From the NCBI RefSeq assembly GCF_036880405.1, contig NZ_JBAJJM010000010.1:62001-126000 (forward strand): DNA of 64,000 nucleotides, given 5' to 3'. The notes beneath the pieces are model-generated. The model was not told where the DNA came from, searched no databases, and saw only the letters and a list, made by a program, of their open reading frames with translations. The stretch comes from Mannheimia indoligenes (GTDB lineage: Bacteria; Pseudomonadota; Gammaproteobacteria; Enterobacterales; Pasteurellaceae). Position 1 is the first letter of the stretch. Each line of letters begins with the position of its first letter. The position numbers and the translations under genes were made by a program. Shown here piece by piece: positions 60,389 to 64,000 of the stretch.

Positions 60389-60409
60389 TTTTCAATATCA
60401 TTCTTATTG
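60389..60409. promoter_or_regulatory. Fur-like site in the lipoprotein/hutZ divergent region
   Basis: TTTTCAATATCATTCTTATTG resembles overlapping Fur hexamers on the minus strand but matches the 19-bp consensus at only about 10 positions. It touches a candidate hutZ -35 (TTGATC at 60407), with TATAAT at 60431-60436. Confidence 0.4.
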
Positions 60410-60471
60410 ATCGAACGCTCATTTTTTCAATATAATAAATAGGCTAACCCAATCATTAATAAGGAGAAATA

Positions 60472-60990
60472 ATGACAACAAACCGCCAAGAGGTTTTACA
60501 AAACCGTTTAGGTCCTGAACTAGAAGAACTAAAACAACAAATTAAGACGATTGTAATGGCAACAACAGATAAAGATGGCACTCCAAATGTGAGCTATGCT
60601 CCTTTTGTTATTCACAATGGCGAATATAAAGTGCTTATTTCAATTATTGCCCGCCACGCACGAAATTTGCAGGAAATCCCTAAAGTTTCCCTAATGCTGA
60701 TTGAAGATGAAAACAAAAGTCGCCAAATTTTTGCACGTCGTCGTTTAACCTTTGATGCAACAGCCCGTATTATTGAACGCGATCAAGAGGAATGGAATAT
60801 AAGCATTAATGCACTTAAAGCCAGACACGGTGAATTAATTGATGATCTATCTAATATGCAAGATTTCAAACTCTTTAGCTTTAAACCAACCGCAGGTTTA
60901 TTTGTGAAAGGTTTTGGACAAGCATTTGATGTTGGCGTTGATGATTTAATCAGCTTAGTACATCTCGATCAAGGACACCAAACCCTATAA
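60472..60990 (+). CDS. hutZ: Haem-degrading protein HutZ
   Basis: The 172-residue split-barrel FMN-like protein matches HutZ/HugZ: TIVMATTDKDGTPNVSYAPFVIHNGEYKVLISIIARHARNL, ARRRLTFDATARII and GLFVKGFGQAFDVG. It breaks down haem received from HutX and releases iron. AAGGAGAAATA precedes the ATG. It is divergent from the lipoprotein/receptor/hutX operon, so uptake and degradation share one control region. hutW is not present here. Confidence 0.88.
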   Translation: MTTNRQEVLQNRLGPELEELKQQIKTIVMATTDKDGTPNVSYAPFVIHNGEYKVLISIIARHARNLQEIPKVSLMLIEDENKSRQIFARRRLTFDATARIIERDQEEWNISINALKARHGELIDDLSNMQDFKLFSFKPTAGLFVKGFGQAFDVGVDDLISLVHLDQGHQTL

Positions 60991-61004
60991 TTTCAGTACT
61001 TCCT

Positions 61005-61039
61005 AAACGGCTATAAATGGCAATATTTATAGCCGTTTT
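61005..61039 (+). terminator. Terminator of hutZ
   Basis: AAACGGCTATAAAT and ATTTATAGCCGTTT form a 14-bp stem with a 6-nt loop and TTTT. Confidence 0.9.
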
Positions 61040-61140
61040 GTTTGATACAAGCGGTCATATTTCTTGGAAAATTTGCAATAAATTTAGTACAATAACCAGC
61101 ACTATTCTAGTGGCAGAATGCCAATCAACAAGGAAATCCT

Positions 61141-63753
61141 ATGCAACCTAAAGCCAAACTAAGAAAAGATTATAAAGCACCAGATTTCACTATTACTGAC
61201 ATTTATCTTGATTTTCAACTTGACCCTGATCGCACCTTTGTAACCTCAGCATTGACTGTTGAACGTAAAAACCCTGATGCGACCACCCTTCGCTTAGATG
61301 GTCATAGTTTTGATTTCCTTTCGATTAAATTTAACGGTGAACCATTTTCATCTTATGAAAAAGATGATGAATCTTTAACCTTAAATTTAGCAGAGGTAAA
61401 AGCCGATCGTTTTGAACTGCAAATTGAGACAGCCTTAAATCCTACACAAAATACCTCACTACAAGGTTTATATAAATCGGGCGACGGACTTTGCACACAG
61501 TGTGAAGCTGAGGGTTTTCGCCAAATTACTTATATGCTTGACCGCCCCGATGTACTTGCAAAATATACGACAAAAATCACCGCTAGTAAGAGCAAATATC
61601 CTTACTTACTCTCTAACGGTAACCGTATTGCTCAAGGTGAATTGCACGACGGCAGACACTGGGTGGAATGGCAAGACCCATTCTTCAAGCCAAGCTATTT
61701 ATTTGCATTAGTGGCTGGCGATTTTGACCTCCTACAAGATAAATTCATTACCAAAAGCGGACGTGAAGTTACCTTAGAAATCTACGTTGATCGAGGTAAT
61801 TTAGACCGTGCCCCTTGGGCGATGGAGAGCTTAAAACGCTCAATGAAATGGGACGAAGACCGCTTCGGTTTAGAGTACGATTTAGATATTTATATGATTG
61901 TTGCCGTTGATTTCTTCAATATGGGAGCGATGGAAAACAAAGGATTGAATATTTTCAACTCTAAATTTGTATTGGCAAAACCGGAAACCGCAACCGATAC
62001 CGATTATTTAGATATTGAAGCAGTTATCGCCCACGAATATTTCCATAACTGGACGGGCAACCGCATTACTTGCCGTGATTGGTTTCAATTAAGCCTAAAA
62101 GAGGGTTTAACCGTTTTCCGTGATCAGGAATTTACTTCGGATTTATGGGCTCGTTCGGCAAAACGTATCGAAGATGTACGTCTATTGCGTACAGTGCAAT
62201 TTGCCGAAGATGCCAGCCCGATGGCACACCCAATTCGTCCGGAAAAAGTCATTGAAATGAACAATTTCTACACTGTAACTGTGTATGAAAAAGGAGCTGA
62301 AATCATTCGTATGATCCACACTCTATTAGGTGAAGAAAAATTCCAACAAGGAATGAAGCTCTATGTGGAAAGACACGACGGTTCAGCCGCTACCTGTGAA
62401 GATTTCGTTAAGGCAATGGAAGATGCTTCAGGCGTTGATTTAGAACAGTTCCGCCGTTGGTATAGCCAATCGGGAACACCTGAACTCACGATTTCCGATG
62501 AATATGATGAAGCTCGCAAAACCTATCGCTTGCATATTTCACAAATGACACCGCCAACGCACGATCAATTGGAAAAATTAAACTTACACATTCCATTGAA
62601 AGTCGCGTTATATGGCGAAAATGACGGTAAAAATATTCCGTTACAGTATGAATTATTAACGGTAAGTGATGTATTAGATGTTACCGCTGAGCATCAAACC
62701 TTTGAGTTCCACAATGTAACGCAACGCCCTGTGCCTGCATTATTGTGTGATTTCTCTGCTCCGGTGCGTTTAGATTACAACTACACTACCGAACAGCTTT
62801 TAACCTTACTCAAACACGCTGAAAATGATTTCGTACGTTGGGATGCTGCACAAATGCTCTACACCAATGAACTGCGTGAAAATTTAAGCCGTTATCAGCA
62901 AAATCAGCCGTTTAGCTTCTCAGAAGGTTTAGCAGATGCTTTAACGTTCGTGTTGGATAATTCAGCCAAATCGCCTGAATTAACCGCATTAACGCTCACA
63001 TTACCGAAAGAAACTGAATTTGCTGAGTCGTTTAAAACCATTGACCCAACGGGTATTTCTCTTGTCCGTGAGTTTATGCAACATTCGATTGCTACCGCAT
63101 TGCAAGATAAATTATTCATTGTTTATAACCAAAACAAATGTGATGCTTACCAAGTGGTAGCGGAAGACATTGCTAAACGTGCGTTACGCAATGTCTGCTT
63201 AAGTTATTTAGCCTTTACTGACTTAGGTAATACCCTTGTGCATAAACATTACAATAATGCAGACAATATGACCGATACTCTAGCCGCATTACAAGTAGCA
63301 ACCAAAGCTCAGCTAAGTTGCCGTGATGCGTTATTGGCAGATTTTGAGGAAAAATGGAAGCACGATGGCTTGGTAATGGATAAATGGTTTATGATTCAAG
63401 CCACCCGCCCGGACGAAAATGTATTAGCGATTGTGCAAGGTTTAATGGAACACCCAAGTTTCAACTTTAACAATCCAAACCGACTACGTTCATTGGTAGG
63501 GGCATTCTGCGGTCAAAACCCGAAAGCTTTCCACGCTATTGATGGCTCCGGTTATCGTTTCTTGGTAGATACCCTCATCAAACTAAATGAAAGCAATCCA
63601 CAAGTGGCTGCACGACTTATTGAGCCACTCATCAAGCTTTCTCGCTACGATAATCAACGCCAAACCTTGATGCGTCGTGGTTTAGAGCGTTTACGTGAAA
63701 GGGATAATCTCGCTCGTGATTTATTCGAGAAAATCGAAAAAGCATTGGATTAG
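61141..63753 (+). CDS. pepN: Aminopeptidase N (alanyl aminopeptidase)
   Basis: The 870-residue M1 metallopeptidase matches PepN in length and motifs: substrate loop GAMENKGLNIFN, zinc site HEYFHNWTGNR with the distal Glu in LKEGLTVFRDQEF, and a long C-terminal helical domain. It is the main cytoplasmic aminopeptidase. Preceded by its own promoter region after the hutZ terminator. Confidence 0.97.
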   Translation: MQPKAKLRKDYKAPDFTITDIYLDFQLDPDRTFVTSALTVERKNPDATTLRLDGHSFDFLSIKFNGEPFSSYEKDDESLTLNLAEVKADRFELQIETALNPTQNTSLQGLYKSGDGLCTQCEAEGFRQITYMLDRPDVLAKYTTKITASKSKYPYLLSNGNRIAQGELHDGRHWVEWQDPFFKPSYLFALVAGDFDLLQDKFITKSGREVTLEIYVDRGNLDRAPWAMESLKRSMKWDEDRFGLEYDLDIYMIVAVDFFNMGAMENKGLNIFNSKFVLAKPETATDTDYLDIEAVIAHEYFHNWTGNRITCRDWFQLSLKEGLTVFRDQEFTSDLWARSAKRIEDVRLLRTVQFAEDASPMAHPIRPEKVIEMNNFYTVTVYEKGAEIIRMIHTLLGEEKFQQGMKLYVERHDGSAATCEDFVKAMEDASGVDLEQFRRWYSQSGTPELTISDEYDEARKTYRLHISQMTPPTHDQLEKLNLHIPLKVALYGENDGKNIPLQYELLTVSDVLDVTAEHQTFEFHNVTQRPVPALLCDFSAPVRLDYNYTTEQLLTLLKHAENDFVRWDAAQMLYTNELRENLSRYQQNQPFSFSEGLADALTFVLDNSAKSPELTALTLTLPKETEFAESFKTIDPTGISLVREFMQHSIATALQDKLFIVYNQNKCDAYQVVAEDIAKRALRNVCLSYLAFTDLGNTLVHKHYNNADNMTDTLAALQVATKAQLSCRDALLADFEEKWKHDGLVMDKWFMIQATRPDENVLAIVQGLMEHPSFNFNNPNRLRSLVGAFCGQNPKAFHAIDGSGYRFLVDTLIKLNESNPQVAARLIEPLIKLSRYDNQRQTLMRRGLERLRERDNLARDLFEKIEKALD

Positions 63754-63763
63754 ATAACAAACC

Positions 63764-63810
63764 ACAAGCGGTTGAATTTTGTAAATTTTTTACTAAAAAC
63801 GACCGCTTGT
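63764..63810. repeat. Inverted pair of uptake signals between pepN and acyP
   Basis: ACAAGCGGT (63764-63772) and ACCGCTTGT (63802-63810) are inverted full USS 9-mers 29 bp apart. They may form a convergent terminator stem with a long, AT-rich loop. Confidence 0.6.
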
Positions 63811-63813
63811 ACT

Positions 63814-64000
63814 TTAATCTCTTATCTCAAACCCCTCAAAGGTTTCCCTACCGTTATAATCACTAACGATGACTCGTTCTACTTTTGCAGAAGGCGAGCC
63901 TTTATGTAGCCATTGTTCCAATTGAGCCATTGCCAGCTCATCTGTAGTTGCAACAACTTCTACCGAGCCATCATTACAGTTTCTCACATAGCCTTTCACT
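63814..64000 (-). CDS. acyP: Acylphosphatase, C-terminal part (cut by window end)
   Basis: Sixty-one residues are visible: VKGYVRNCNDGSVEVVATT...LEQWLHKGSP...KVERVIVSDY...FEGFEIRD. This is the acylphosphatase core, with the catalytic Asn in the GYVRNCNDGSVE strand. The N-terminal GxVQGVxFR phosphate loop lies beyond the window, so length and start are unknown. Confidence 0.85.
   Translation of the reverse strand, partial: VKGYVRNCNDGSVEVVATTDELAMAQLEQWLHKGSPSAKVERVIVSDYNGRETFEGFEIRD

Overview
The window comes from a gamma-proteobacterium of the Pasteurellaceae, most likely the Actinobacillus pleuropneumoniae/Mannheimia/Bibersteinia side of the family. The 9-mer ACAAGCGGT/ACCGCTTGT (the Apl-type DNA uptake signal) recurs throughout 18-64 kb, and gene content is typical: complete nrf operon, HI_0418-like thiamine transporter, HI0359-0362-like metal ABC genes, rlmN/pilW neighbourhood, hutX/hutZ.

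Region 1 (about 1-18 kb) is an accessory block of redox and detoxification genes: a frameshifted dienelactone-hydrolase-like gene, NfsB nitroreductase, an exported flavodoxin with a four-helix membrane protein and MdaB, two further alpha/beta hydrolases, a LysR and an HxlR regulator, a FrnE-like DsbA protein, an esterase, a MerR/CDF metal efflux pair, an odd MBL-fold protein, a second DsbA-like protein, the C-terminal stump of an NtaA/SnaA/DszA-type monooxygenase, a type IIG restriction-modification gene split by one frameshift, and a nitronate monooxygenase. Three of these genes share a 71-bp promoter element at identical spacing to a TATAAT box. Intergenic spaces repeatedly hold a degenerate uptake-signal terminator followed by a palindrome resembling the DNA uptake sequence of Kingella/Simonsiella-type Neisseriaceae. 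This suggests cross-family transfer.

Region 2 (18-30.4 kb, anaerobic metabolism) holds nrfABCD-nrfE-dsbE-nrfF-nrfG for periplasmic nitrite ammonification, with an FNR box and a perfect NarL/NarP 7-2-7 site; acetolactate synthase II (ilvGM) transcribed divergently; and a class III ribonucleotide reductase (activase gene first) behind two NrdR boxes.

Region 3 (30.4-34.4 kb) is thiamine salvage: two TPP riboswitches flank convergent thiM-MFS transporter and thiD-thiE fusion units. Region 4 (34.5-47.3 kb) is mainly housekeeping: sppA, nitroreductase, SDR, tex, pilW, rlmN, a toxin-antitoxin pair inserted between pilW and rlmN with a nonsense codon in the toxin, and a YfeABCD/SitABCD-like metal transporter whose permease genes converge on the binding-protein/ATPase genes. 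Region 5 (47.4-48.0 kb) is six alternating tRNA-Gly(GCC)/tRNA-Leu(UAA) genes.

Region 6 (48-64 kb) holds pepT, cytochrome b562, pirin, mfd, tyrP, then a haem acquisition cluster: coiled-coil surface lipoprotein, TonB-dependent receptor, hutX, and divergent hutZ. pepN and a partial acylphosphatase follow. The two observations I rate highest are the haem cluster, built round a lipid-anchored, stalked barrel protein, and the shared-promoter/DUS-bearing redox block.
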